Of a stretch of 64,000 nt of DNA, positions 32,320 through 43,278 are shown piece by piece. Below the pieces are notes generated by a model. It was not told the DNA's origin. It did not search any database and saw nothing but the letters and a program-made list of their open reading frames with translations. Position numbers and translations under genes: made by a program. How positions within the stretch are numbered: the first letter of the stretch is position 1; every line of letters starts with the position of its first letter. Source of the stretch: Lophium mytilinum (lineage: Eukaryota; Ascomycota; Dothideomycetes; Mytilinidiales; Mytilinidiaceae); NCBI GenBank assembly GCA_010093605.1, contig MU004181.1, positions 372,001-436,000 on the forward strand. The letters run 5' to 3'.

Positions 32320-32960
32320 GGCGTAGCTCCGTCTATTCAAGGTACTGGTGGTGCCTTTGCCGGTCTAGGTTATTATAACTCTTACGAGGTTATGGTAAGA
32401 TAATCTACGAGGAGATAAAGAAGTAAAGTGGTAGTGAAGACGTGGTAAAAGGGCGGCGAGGAAGGATAAAGAGAGAAGAAAGGAACGGCGAAGAAGAAGA
32501 GATAAGAGTAAAGTTCCTTTCTAGCTAGTTAATACTTCCGTTAGATATTTCCCGATTTAAGCTACCCTACGCCCTCTAGTGCCTCTACAGCTGTCAATAA
32601 TGGATTAAGAGATGATTCTCTTTTTTATCTTATTAGCGAAGAGCATCATAATAGCAGCTAGCTGGAGATGCTGCCGCCATAAATCGCCTAGGTCTCGCTT
32701 AGAGCCTTCCCAACGTCTGGCATCCACTGGTGTTATAGTATGGGACTTGGCATAAGCACGGTCTAGTACCGGTATTCGGTGGATAGTAGAAGTAAGGTGT
32801 GCCCGAAAAGAGGAGTTTCCGAACGTTAGCGAAGGTATATCGGAGCCGCAGGAGGAGGGGATAGAGGAGAAATCTAGTAGATGAGTGCGCAGCCATAGCT
32901 AGTCTTAATATAATTATTACCTATGGTGTTGTAGATAGGGAATAGCAATTAACAGCGATA
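32320..32960. other. Long TA/purine-biased block
   Basis: About 640 bp of AG-rich then TA-rich sequence with no credible frame. Candidate remnant of a mutated repeat; nothing identifiable remains. Confidence 0.3.
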
Positions 32961-33127
32961 TAATTTATTGCAAGCTTCAAGTGAACCGGGCAAGGGAGGT
33001 TATTGTCTAACCCTTCGGCGGCAGCTTCATACGAGCAGCCCTTGAAATAACATCACGCATATCGCCTCACTGTCCTCAATCATCATAGGTATCTTCATTG
33101 ATGACGATCCACCCCGGGTATACACTA

Positions 33128-33454
33128 TCACCAGACGCATCGTTGCCGTTCTATCTGTTCCTGCACCGATTAAGTGGAAGTCCAAGCAAGAACAACGAAC
33201 AACCAGCCAGGGGAACTTACGATGAGGTTCCAGTCTTCTGTCTTATCGGTGACCGGTGAGGTGGCTGAACGCGGCGTCATGACAAGCCGGCCCATTTCTG
33301 TCTGGCCGGGTTCTTTGACTGCGCTGCGAATCGTCCGTTTCGCTGTAGTTTCGTCGGCGGGCGTCGGTGGGGTTCTCGGACTCGTGGATCTCGAATTGCG
33401 CACCCGTTTGCGGAGAGAGGGTGAGTGCGGTCTCTTCTGGCGCGTCCGAACATT
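33128..33454 (-). CDS. Possible two-exon fragment, C-terminal part
   Basis: Exon 33454-33221 reads basic then PADETTAKRTIRSAVKEPGQ and SPVTDKTEDWNLI. A 60-nt intron (33220-33161, gtaagt, branch cttaatc, acceptor gtgcag) joins it in phase 0 to EQIERQRCVW and a stop at 33128. An ATG at 33451-33453 is in the wrong frame, so the 5' end is either missing an exon or frameshifted. Confidence 0.35.
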
Positions 33455-34828
33455 TTAGTGGTGTGTGTTGGGGAGAAGGTGGAGAGGTAGGGGTGAGAGT
33501 GAGATGATGAGGTGAGGAATACTGGTGAGCAAGGCCAGACCAAAGGGCGCAGAGCCGACGGACCTCAGGTTCTTCGGGTGCTGAATGTGGTGGAGCGAAC
33601 TGAAGTAAAGGAGAATACTGGCGAGCCGACGACAGAAAAGATGGTTCCATGAGCTGGTTCCGGGAGTACACCTCGTCCACCTTCCCGTCTATGCTCTCAT
33701 CTGGGCCGGGCGGGTCGGGAGGAGTTGGACGGCCTCCGACAGGCTCGCCGACCCGGCGCGGTTGCGTGGGCGTGGGTCTATCGCGAAGTCTTCCTATGGC
33801 ATTACGAGCCGAGCAGAGTGCTTCCCATCGCCGGCTGGTATGAGCCACGGAGCTGCTGGTGGGGCGGGACGGGTGCCAAACTGGACGAAGATTGGTACGG
33901 GCTGGCGCAGGGCTGCATAAAGGAGGGTACGGGCGGAGGGGTTGCAAGGTTCTAGCCGCATCCGGGCATTTTCTGGCTGCGCGTGCGGCGCAGATTTCCG
34001 AATCGAAGTCTAGCCGTCGAGTCCAGACTGAGCATAAGGGCGCAAGGAGCGTGTACAAGATGCCGGAGGCCAGATTCATTGCATAGGTGCAGGTAGTAGT
34101 CTTTGTGACGGGCGAGAATGGCTCGGACTGCTTCCAGTCGGTCATCAAGGCTTCAAACAAGCTCAGCTGGTGAAAGAGGAGTGAGGAGGTTCGACATACC
34201 CAGCGCCTACATCGTGGTATGTACACGATGCTTTGGAACCTAAAACGCACCACAGTATAGTGGTGTACAGAGGTTGAAGCGGTGGTCATCACCGGATGCA
34301 TTGTCGTCGCTCTGGTAGTACCTGGATAGCGTTAGCGACCTCTGAACATAGACGTGAAACTAGAGTAGCAAGGAAACCGTTAACTAACAGGCATCGTGGT
34401 GCGTACGAGGAGCTTCTCCACAGAAGGGTACTTCTTTCTGGGCAGAGTTAGCAAGGGTCAACGAGTTATCCGAGCTGCGAGGTGTCAAGGACTTCACTTC
34501 GTGAAAGGATAGTGATAGGATAGATAGCTGGCGGTGAAAGGAGGATGTTTGCCGTCGGCGCGAAGATGAACGGCGGGATTGACGGTGATGCTCAGAAACT
34601 GTCACTCACTAGATCATGAGGCTTTCAAGCCTTGAGGTAAGAGCGTTGGCAGTCGAGATCCAGACGTAAAATCGATGCCCAGAAGACCCTCCATGTCGAC
34701 CGAGAGCTCTTCAACCTGAGGAAAGTTGGCGAAAGACATAGCTACAAGCCTTTGTTGAGAGGGCATAGTGCGGAAGTGCCGTCCCAACGCACTGATCCTG
34801 ACCACGCTCAGCGTATCCTTTGCCCGAG

Positions 34829-35100
34829 TTACAGCTGCCCTGACGATGCTGAGATCTCTGGGCAGGTACCCATCAAATAAGCTGATACGTTGGAGAGCAG
34901 GATAGCGTCCAGAGCAGATTGGACTGTGACCGCGGGAGCGGGCGTCTGCATTCCATGCAGGAAGTCATTGGTGGGCATCTGTAGTCCAGACAGAAAGTCA
35001 TTGGTGGGCATCTATGGTCCAGACAAGAAGTCATTGGCGGGCATCTGCGGTCCAGACAGGAATTCATTGGCGGACATCTGCAGTCCACTGGCTGGTGAAC
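34829..35100 (-). repeat. 33-bp coding-type tandem repeats (DFLSGLQMPTN)
   Basis: Four to five units of 33 bp on the minus strand encode SxxDFLSGLQMPTN-like 11-mers, followed by PAPAVTVQSALDAI, homologous to 28878-29384. One unit contains TAG (GP-stop-MPTN), so the copy is broken. Confidence 0.6.
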
Positions 35101-35929
35101 TGACTGAGCGGGTTGCCTAGAAAGATCGACTCTTTCACGCTCTCGTCGATGACGGAGGACTTGTATAATCGAGTGGTCAACTTCGCGAGTTTGATCTCCG
35201 GAGATTGTGCGTACCGCTGAACAGCCGTCCTTGGGAGCATGAACGGGTTTGACCCCGCAGGGTTCGCGCTTTATTGGCATCTTGTAGTAGAAGAAGTGTG
35301 TTGAAGCTTCGTGTAGAGGGTTGGTGTCGAGTGGTGGACGATGAGGGGATTGCGCGGTTCGCAGCAATGGTGACGTACGTGCTCGGAGGTCGGCTGTCGT
35401 GGGCTCAAAATGACCGCCGAAGTGCAGCCGTACAGGGACGCGGCTCGGAGATGAGTTTTGGAGTGCGGAGGGCTGGAATTGAGGGCATGAAGACTGTTCT
35501 CTGATGTCGATGCCTTGTGCGTCTAACAGCGCAAGTACCGGCGGGCTTTGAGAGCGGCGGTCGGAGAGGCGAAGTCGACTCGAAGGAGAAGGATTTGCAT
35601 AAAGCAGATCGCAGCGTTCTCCTCCACGGGCGTGTGAAACACCACCTCGGGGCCACAGGTGTCTTGTAGCTGCCGAAGATGATGTCCTTTGTAGGAGTAG
35701 AGGGAGCGAGATAGGTCTAGCAATATCGAGATGGGTGCGGAACTTCTCCACGCTGGAGTCGGCGACGGTCTGACAAATGAATGGAGTAGTAGGAGGGCAC
35801 TTTGTCGTTGAAACAACCTTTGGAGTATTATAGGGCAGTGTGCATGCGCAAGCAATAGAGACATGAATGGCCGTGTGCATGGCCGTTAAAGGATGGTGAT
35901 CAGGCACCAGTCTTTTCAAGTCCAAAGAC

Positions 35930-36215
35930 CAACGAGTTTCTTCTTCAATCACCCGGGCAAGCCGAGCCAATCAATGAAAAAATGTTGCGGTTCCAAAGAA
36001 AGTTAAAGGAGACTGAAGGCCGTAGCCAACAACCCACTGTGAGTCGCTCAAAATTTTTCAATCAATGAGACCCCTGCACTGGAGAAAGAAGAAGAGCTTC
36101 CCAAGAGAGAGCTCAAGCTGATATAGTCTCGCGAGGTTAGCTGCTTAGTCAGCCATAAAGCTGACTCATCAACGCTAGTCGTTTCAACAAGGTCCAGATC
36201 AACGTTGTGGTCAGG
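35930..36215 (-). pseudogene. Dispersed SKKK-family, copy A (degenerate)
   Basis: The minus strand carries SVDESALWL...DYISLSSL and, downstream, FFIDWLGLPG-stop-LKKK. Both blocks are homologous to the copies at 49.4-49.9 kb and 61 kb, in the same order. Frameshift upstream and stop inside: a decayed copy. Confidence 0.5.
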
Positions 36216-36912
36216 CCCGCGTCGGTCCCTGGCGTGCCTGGCAAGGCCGGCTGCGTGATTATCTTTGGCATCGAATGCCTAATGCGTCGCGCGAAGACAG
36301 GCCGACACAGGTCGCGTTGAGGGCCGGGATTACTAATCGACCAGCATTGGTGAAGCGGCATTGCATGGGATGAGGTTTGAAGTAATTCGAGATTCACCGA
36401 GTTGACGCGAGAGTAGAGTGATAGTATCAACTGAGTAATCTAGTTGTCGCTCCAATCTATGAGCACGAACAATGCGCTCGGCACCGGATACCAAACATCA
36501 TCATATACCTTGCTCTCTGGGCAATTCCAATTCACAACCATGACGAGCTCCTCCTCCCATCCCCAACAGAGCTAGTCACCAACCTTCCAACTCTATCTCT
36601 CGCGGGCGAGCAAGGAAACTCGAGTGAAGGGAGCCCAGCAAGCGGGCGTGACGCGATTCAATAAAACAAAGTCAGCAGGAGATGGTGGTAGGAAGGCGTC
36701 TGGTACAATAGGCTATATCTTTGCTTAGCGACGAGAAGTGGTCTTAGGCCCGCCCTTAGTCCTCGCCGTCTCCCCATCGTGCTGAACTTGTTTCGGAATG
36801 CGTCCATCGGCGCGGGACAGAGAGCGCTGGGGCAGTCGCGTCGATCACCGTGAGGTGCGACTCTGGGTGAATATCTGGAAATGGGAACGTTTGCATGGAG
36901 ATTTGTTGCGCC

Positions 36913-37370
36913 TTAGGGATCCGAGACTCGGTCATGTACATCAAGAATCATGTTCTGCCGTGAGTCAAGCTCCCGTTCGCGCAACAGGAGCTGATGTCGA
37001 AGATCTGGCCTGTGAGGAGCCTTCTTAAAGCGTTCCGTTCGACATTCCAGCTTCAGGTCTTGGGCAGTGATCTTGCGAGCTCGCATTCTGGCACTTTTAG
37101 ATCTCATTACCGACTCATTTGCGAAGACGGCAACATCTCCCAGGAAGAAGTTCAAGTTGTGGGAGTACCTGTCCAGTAGTGACGAGACTCTCTCCTCTTT
37201 GACGGAGACATCGCGCTTCTATGTTGTAGATTCATTGCAGACATACACCAGAGCTCCCGAAATGCTTCATGAAGGCCAGGAGGCGATCTTAACCTATGCG
37301 CTGGATTCGATGCCCGCATGTAGCGCAAGATATCTCGTTCTTGAGAAGCTACCGGGCCAAGATGAGCCAT
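36913..37370 (-). CDS. Possible small gene, unknown
   Basis: ATG 37368-37370 opens MAHLGPVASQERDILRYMRA. A join 37169/37136 (32-nt gap with GT..AG ends, very short for an intron) leads in phase to DVAVFANESVMRSKSARMRA and a charged C-terminus ending VSDP at 36913, for 141 aa in total. The plus strand of the same DNA also reads plausibly, so the strand is not certain. Confidence 0.33.
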
Positions 37371-37649
37371 AAGGAGGTCAGATTTTGTTTTGAGAAAGAG
37401 CGCATGTTGAAAATGAGAGTCATGTGACGAGGCGCCGTGAAAGACGACATGACCATCGCATGGTAATACTAAGCTTGCAAAGAAGGCGTATCTGAGGCTT
37501 GTAGTCCCGGTGAGATTGGAAGTGGATTCACTCTTCGATCAAATGGAAAACGACTCTGGTTTGGTCTCTGGATGAGACCTTGCGCTGTTCCTGTATAGGA
37601 GTGGTTCGTGTTCACTTGGAAAGCCGGCGGAGTGGTTCATGAGGGCTTA

Positions 37650-38560
37650 GAGGCGGCTCGGGTCCACACTGCCTTCGCCGCCTTTACCTAGGGTGTTGCT
37701 CTATTTCCAAGGGCAAGAGTTTTAGCACGGCAGATGGTTTGTCCGGGTTGTTGCAGCGCGTCGAGAAGGCTGGCTGGTGGGAATGGCGAGTCGTTTCCGT
37801 CCATGCCGACCGCACCAACGAGCTGGCGAAGGAAGGCACAGCTCATCAAGGCTCGACGTATGCAGCTCGCTACAAGAACCTTGGCTACTTTTTCACATGT
37901 AGACGGCAAGCAGACGAGCCGGAACCTGTCAATCGGATGGTTATGATTCCAGGTCGTGTCAGTAATTTTTACGAGCTTGATCAAAAGTTACGACTTCTTG
38001 TTTGAGCGCGAGTTGTGCAGGTCGGCCGTCCCTTCGCCGCTCTTGCCGGGCTTCCTCGCTCTTGTTCCATGTTCGCGAATTGCAGCGAGATCTGGTTTGT
38101 CCCAGTTGATGGAGTCCGTCGAGAAGACGAATTGTCGGGGAATAGGGCGCTTCCGTCATTCATGCGCACCATCATGACACCCTGGTGAAGAAACGCGGGC
38201 GCTTAGATCATCTGGACGAAGAATCGCCAGATGATGGACTCCGGGAAGGGCCTCTTGCTTGTGTCCATGTACTCGCTACCCGATAGTACCTCAGGTTCCC
38301 CATCGGACATAACCCGAGGGAGAGGCTGCGAATCCCCAGACTCGGCGTATGCAGCTCAAAGCCGAGCAACTCGACGATCCGATCCCAGGCCGACAGCATG
38401 CAAGCGAGCCGGCTCACCCCCATACGGCAGTTGTCCTTGTCCGAGGGCGTGTTAAGCATCTTGACAACTTTGATCACAAGCTTCGTCTCCCGGCTCTAGC
38501 GCGACGTGTACAAGTCGGCCGTGCCCTCGCCGCCCCTGTCGAGTATCCGCGTCTGCTCAT
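37650..38560 (+). repeat. Tandem copies of a decayed coding unit
   Basis: Blocks ending in a GTCGGCCGTSCCTTCGCCGC-like stretch recur near 37655, 38018 and 38510. Translations align (RVSNFYELDQKLRLLV versus RVKHLDNFDHKLRLPAL, then ARVVQVGRPFAAL versus ARRVQVGRALAAP). The middle copy has TGA where the last has CTA. Source gene not recognised. Confidence 0.5.
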
Positions 38561-39009
38561 AGGTGTGCGAGTCGTGGCGGTGGCTGATTCTGTGCGACTT
38601 GGAACGCGTGCGGTAGCAGCATCGGGGAGCACGGCGAGCACGGCAAGCTGTACGCTTGTAGCCGTTCGCGATTCGATGTGCGACTGAAGTCAAGGATGTA
38701 ATCCAGCGGCTCCGTGGCTGTGTAAGGAGTGGAGTAGAAAGTCAGGAGGTCGTGTACCAAGCTCTGGCGCGGTCGAGTCGCCTTCCCACTAGGTGCCGCC
38801 CAGCGGGTGGAGAAGGGCGGCACGATGCTGGTATTTTGGGTAACATCACGAGTAGGCGATCTCTTCCATAGAGGAGGATAAATGACGAGGGAGTCTTGTT
38901 GAAAGGAACGACGTGGTATTCTTCCTACGTGATGTGCATTGCCATTCCAAGCTCGACTAGCTCTGCCGTCCAACGTGCTCGATCTTACATCGAACTCGTG
39001 TCCCGGCAT
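38557..39009 (-). CDS. Uncertain ORF
   Basis: 150 aa from ATG 39007-39009 (MPGHEFDVRSSTLDGRASRA). It is polar with no hydrophobic segment and no motif, and its end overlaps the tandem block above. Coding-like but unsupported by homology. Confidence 0.28.
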   Translation of the reverse strand: MPGHEFDVRSSTLDGRASRAWNGNAHHVGRIPRRSFQQDSLVIYPPLWKRSPTRDVTQNTSIVPPFSTRWAAPSGKATRPRQSLVHDLLTFYSTPYTATEPLDYILDFSRTSNRERLQAYSLPCSPCSPMLLPHAFQVAQNQPPPRLAHL

Positions 39010-39155
39010 GTACCGGCTGGCGCCTCCACCTAGTACTTGAAGACTTAAGGCTCATCGTGCTCGTCGTACTCGTCGTCGTTGTCCTAAACTTGGCTCAGGC
39101 TTGAAGTCCCCTGATCTTCATCCGAATCAGAATCAGAATCTACAACCTTGACATC

Positions 39156-39545
39156 TCAGCCAACATCTTCGCACAGCTCATTGGGAAATCCCACTCCCTC
39201 TATCATCTCGACAATTTCGGCCTCGAATCCGATAGTGACGATAGGCAGCTCATCTCTGAAGGACTTGGCAAGGTAGGCCCAATTGTACCTGTATCGTACC
39301 TTGGCATGTGACAGCTCGCGGCGAATGATAGTCAAGTCGCATGGTCTGTCCTTGACAGTGATGAACATGTCATACTTTCCTGCGTTCACATCATAGATCG
39401 ACTTGTATTCGTCTGGATTGTCCTCTTTTCTCGGACTTTTGGCGTTCTTTCTGCCTCGGCGTGGCGGGCTACTAAGTTCAGAGCGGGTGCCGGGCGTATC
39501 CAGGAAACGGGGCGCTCCGACAACGACTAGACCGTCTCACATCTT
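39156..39545 (-). CDS. Exon-like ORF, unknown
   Basis: The open frame 39545-39156 has strongly coding-like composition (RKEDNPDEYKSIYDVNAGKY, CDLTIIRRELSHAKVRYRY, PIVTIGFEAEIVEMIEGVG) but no ATG, so an upstream exon is expected; an overlapping frame at 39478-39780 may supply it. No family recognised. Confidence 0.4.
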
Positions 39546-40160
39546 CGCCATCTCCGCCGATGCTGAACAGGCTCAACACATGCCAACGGCAGTAGCTGCG
39601 ACCGTGACCCAGGCGTGACTTTTGCCGAGTGATAGAAGCAGGCCCGTGGTGTCTGAGGTACTCGAGGAAGAGGAAGTTGTTATCTGAGGCGAGGTTGAGG
39701 AGTTCGGGCTTGGGGTGCACTCCACAAGGCACGACATGGAGGGCGGGAATCGGCGGCCGCGGAGAGAAGTGCGACGGCAAGATCGGATGCTGGGAGCGGT
39801 AGAATAGCGAAGCTCTTGACGATCCCGAGTCTTGTCAGTAGTCTTATCCTTGCGTTCAGACTGAGCTGGTCGCGTGGTTTCAGGCTTCAGCGTTAGCTCC
39901 CTACTTTGGAGGAGTTGGCTTTACGACTTTTTTCCCTATCAGCGTTTGTGCACGTTGACTTCGAGGTCGAAGAAGTCGAGGAAACGGTCTACAAGCGCTG
40001 GCTTCCTGGGCATGTTGGGTTGGGACATGACGTTAGGTTTCTGTTTGGATGAGAGATGGTGGTAGAATGTGCGCATGCAAGAACGGCAGCTTGGGACGAT
40101 GTTGGACTGATTGCTGTAACTGGAGAGCTGGTTGAGGTTGGGACAGAGAAAGAAGTATCT

Positions 40161-40601
40161 TTATACGGCGTTGAAGATCTTGCGCAGGCTTCCGCGTTGT
40201 CCTGGGGTGAATTCCCAACAGTCAAGGAAAGTGCTGACGCCGCTCGAGTGACCCAGCTGAGGGTGATCGCAAACTTTTATCCGACCGACAAAGTACGAGG
40301 GGAAGCTCCTGTGGCGGTTCATAGCTGAGAAGTTGTTCTCAACCTTCTCGTTGATGGGCAGGATCTCAGGCTTATCGTCGAAAGTACGATGGTTCCAAAT
40401 AGTACCGTAGGACGCAGTGGGAGAAGCTTGGCTGGGCCAATCATCCGGTACATTGGGGTAGTGAAGCTTGCCGCTAACGCTCTCATTGTGTAGGCCCTGA
40501 ACGACGCTGAGGGTCGGATCCACGAACTTCGGACCGAGCGCGTGCGAGGTGACGTACTCTGCACTTTCCTGCGTCTGATCATCGAAGACGGTGCGGGCCA
40601 T
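40161..40601 (-). CDS. Small ORF, unknown
   Basis: 146 aa from ATG 40599-40601: MARTVFDDQTQESAEYVTSH, ending PGQRGSLRKIFNAV. A GTATAA donor-like site at the last codon suggests a further exon. Acidic/polar, no signal peptide. Same strand as 39156-39545 and possibly the same gene; the joining exon was not resolved. Confidence 0.42.
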   Translation of the reverse strand: MARTVFDDQTQESAEYVTSHALGPKFVDPTLSVVQGLHNESVSGKLHYPNVPDDWPSQASPTASYGTIWNHRTFDDKPEILPINEKVENNFSAMNRHRSFPSYFVGRIKVCDHPQLGHSSGVSTFLDCWEFTPGQRGSLRKIFNAV

Positions 40602-40618
40602 GGGGTTTTTGTCAGGGT

Positions 40619-40892
40619 CCGAGGGTTATGGGGAGAGACTAGAGGCTTGCAGCGCTATCTTCACGAGGACGCGAGGCCCAGCCTTCGAGGCAATTACTGG
40701 GGTCCGAGGGCTACGGAGATAGACTAGAGGCTGCCCGCTATGGAGATAGACTAGAGGCTGGCAGCGCTTTCTCCACGAGAACACGAGGCCAGGCTGTCGA
40801 GACAGCTAGACTCCGAGGGCTCTGGGGAGAGACTAGAGCTGGCAGCGCTATCTCCACGAGACGCGAGACCAGGACCTGTCGAGGCAGCTGGA
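40619..40892 (+). repeat. Three-copy tandem repeat of about 85-110 bp
   Basis: Units beginning CCGAGGG at about 40619, 40704 and 40813 share GGAGAGACTAGAG, GGCAGCGCT and CTCCACGAG blocks. The middle unit has an internal duplication of a GGAGATAGACTAGAGGCTG segment. Confidence 0.65.
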
Positions 40893-41398
40893 AGGGCGAT
40901 AGATTGTCGCCTGAAGGTGCGTTAGTTTCCAGGAGGCTTTTAAGAGATATGCAGAACACGAGAAAACACATACCTGCGCACGTCGTCAAGGCATCTCTCC
41001 GTGTCTTGCGCCGCGCAGGGTATCCGAAAAGAAGAAAAGAGGTGTGAGGTCTGCGGTTGAGGGAGCGAAGATTCGTGGTGGCTGTCAAACGAGCAAGTAG
41101 TGGGGGCGATGTTGGGCGGAGAAGAACGCCGGGCAGAGCCAAGCCGAATCAAAGAGACCGGAAGGTGCCGTCTCGCCACCAGTCTCCGCGGGCGTGTCTG
41201 CCACACAGGGTGCAAAGCATGCGGCCTCGAGCAGGGCGGAGGTTGCAGAATTGTTCGCTGAACGCAGTCTTAGGATTCATTTTGTCAAGAGACGAGGGAG
41301 TGGCAGAAGGTGCAAAAGAAGGATAGCCTTAATGTTATATCGAGATCTTTAGCGGCTACTACAAGAGGTGGTAAAGATAAAACAAAGGCTAAAAAAAA

Positions 41399-41497
41399 CA
41401 TCGGGACTCGAACCCGGGCCCTTAGACGAGAGAGGATAAGAAACTAGTAAGCTGTTAGCACTGTTCCTTAACCACCCTCACCGTGAACAGGTGAGGG
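41399..41497 (-). other. tRNA-like Pol III promoter pair with hairpin
   Basis: On the minus strand, TGGTTAAGGA (41465-41474, A-box-like) and GGTTCGAGTCC (41403-41413, perfect B box) are followed by a T-run. The 5' side contains an 8-bp hairpin, CCCTCACC / GGTGAGGG, with a 7-nt loop (41475-41497). No pairing acceptor stem or readable anticodon arm, so not an intact tRNA; possibly a tRNA-derived repeat. Confidence 0.45.
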
Positions 41498-41989
41498 CGA
41501 AAGACGGTCGAATTTATTGCCTTTATATAGCCTAGCTAGACAACACGTCTGTGCGGGGTACCGCCTTTGCTGGGGAGCTGTGCTGCCTAGGTAACGCCCA
41601 CGGGATCTCTAAAGTGAAGGGAGAGTGGAAATCTTGATGCCATTCAGATTAAGCTACCCCTCGAGGGATGATTCTTGACTCGTTGTAGCACGGGGACAAT
41701 CTGAAAAGCAATTTGAGGCAGCAATCAAATTGAAAAGTCATCGTAGTTTCAAGCCTGCTGGCCCATACTCATGCAAAATCCTACAAATATCCAACCACTA
41801 TTATCGAGCTTCCGGTAAAGGGGAAGTCATCTAATTTCTAATCTTTGACTATTTTGAAACTTAGTCTCATGTATCTCTCAATTGTGAAGTTTCTTCTGGA
41901 TGCGCACTTCTCCTCCTTGAAATCCTCACAACCTCCCCATCCTGTCGGATCGAAGAGTAGCCTGGGGTTATCCGTGCACCACGAAGATC

Positions 41990-42376
41990 GTGACTCTAGA
42001 AAAACCCATTGAATCGCTTACATTCAAACTCAGGCCAACTACTTGGGTGACTGAAGTCTATTTCCACATACACACTATCCCAATCGGAGCTACATTGCTA
42101 GCCGTTGTGCTTCTAGACGTCTTGAGGGCATTCTTTCACATCTTGCTTGCCATCGGGCTTCCCCTACTTGATTCCGACAGGATGAAATGCTTGACCAAAA
42201 GGAGATACGTCCTCTGGCGTACCTTGAGATGCACTACCACCCCTGCTTTCAGGATCTCGTTAATAGTAACAAACCTAGGAGTTAATACGCCGACTGGGAC
42301 ATGGTGCAGGATGCCAGAGGACAGTACGTGTCGCAATCCAGCTCTGCAAAGTAGCGAAGTGTGGCATCTAGCTTGA
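41990..42376 (+). CDS. Uncertain membrane-protein ORF
   Basis: A 128-codon frame (GTG start) with a long hydrophobic segment (IGATLLAVVLLDVLRAFF HILLAIGLPLL). The opposite strand also reads as coding, so only one of the two is likely real. Confidence 0.25.
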   Translation: MTLEKPIESLTFKLRPTTWVTEVYFHIHTIPIGATLLAVVLLDVLRAFFHILLAIGLPLLDSDRMKCLTKRRYVLWRTLRCTTTPAFRISLIVTNLGVNTPTGTWCRMPEDSTCRNPALQSSEVWHLA

Positions 42377-43278
42377 CGTACTGCTGACGTCCTCGGTTAT
42401 ATAGGCTCTATTGTGGAACTTTCCCGTGGGGTGCACGATGATTATCGCATTGCAATTAATGTTCTGCTCTGGTGTATCGATATTGCCTTTGGCCGGTTCG
42501 ATGAAGTTGTGGTTAGTCGCTGGCTTTAAGTTATGACCAACACCAGACATTTTCTCACTCGTCTGGCTTGATCCCAGGACACAGAGATACCCGCAACGAG
42601 AAGATGGACAAGGATCCGTAGCTTTTACGTTCGCGGAATACGCAAAATAGCATCTAAAGAGGCAAATCCGGAAAGCTTCGATGGCGAGATCACCAACGAT
42701 GTTCGCCCTATCCAGATGAGAGTGGTATCCGTTAGAAATTGTAAAAGCTTCTCTGGAGAAACATTCGTTCTTAATGGTACAGAGGGAGACCGAGCGGGAC
42801 GAAGCTGCAGTTGTCGGGGCTTGTTTTTCGATGGCGGAGGATGCTGCCACGAGATCACGGAAGAAGGAGCTATATACCGTGTACGTCATGTAGTGAATGG
42901 AGGAGTTGCGGTTGGAGAAGGAAGAGGTGCCTGGAGTAAGCTGAGCCTATATACAAGGCATCCCTGCCGTACCCGCCACCACTGCTTCCTAACACGGAGT
43001 ATCTTCCACCAACGTTCCATGGAGAATCTGCTACCCGTCCTTTGACTCCATCCAGTGAGGATGATGCCCGCCACATCGATCTCAGAGGATCTCCCCGGAT
43101 TGTAGTGCGTCCGGAATGCGGCATTCATCTTCGTCAATTGAAGGGAAAGATCCATGGGAGCGACTCCACGGTATTCGCGCAGTTCTTTCATATTCCCAAC
43201 CCACGTAGTCACCTTCTGTTTCGCCAATTCCATACCAGCAACGACAGAGTCACTTCTCTTTAGCTCATTATCCAGCAT
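42265..43278 (-). pseudogene. Possible broken gene, cysteine-containing
   Basis: ATG 43276-43278 opens MLDNELKRSDSVVAGMELAK with coding-like sequence for about 85 codons. Further down the strand is CPSSRCGYLCVLG followed by NFIEPAKGNIDTPEQN. The frame ending at 42368 continues, after a shift, as YVKLDATLRYFAELDCDTYC to a stop near 42280. The joins were not resolved. Confidence 0.3.

Noticed and set aside
33243-34301. 352-codon minus frame
   Set aside because: Low complexity and overlapping a better-supported spliced fragment in another frame. The N-terminal part (MTDWKQSEPFSPV) might be real but could not be joined.
41399-41480. Functional tRNA gene
   Set aside because: A and B boxes are present, but the acceptor and anticodon stems do not pair.
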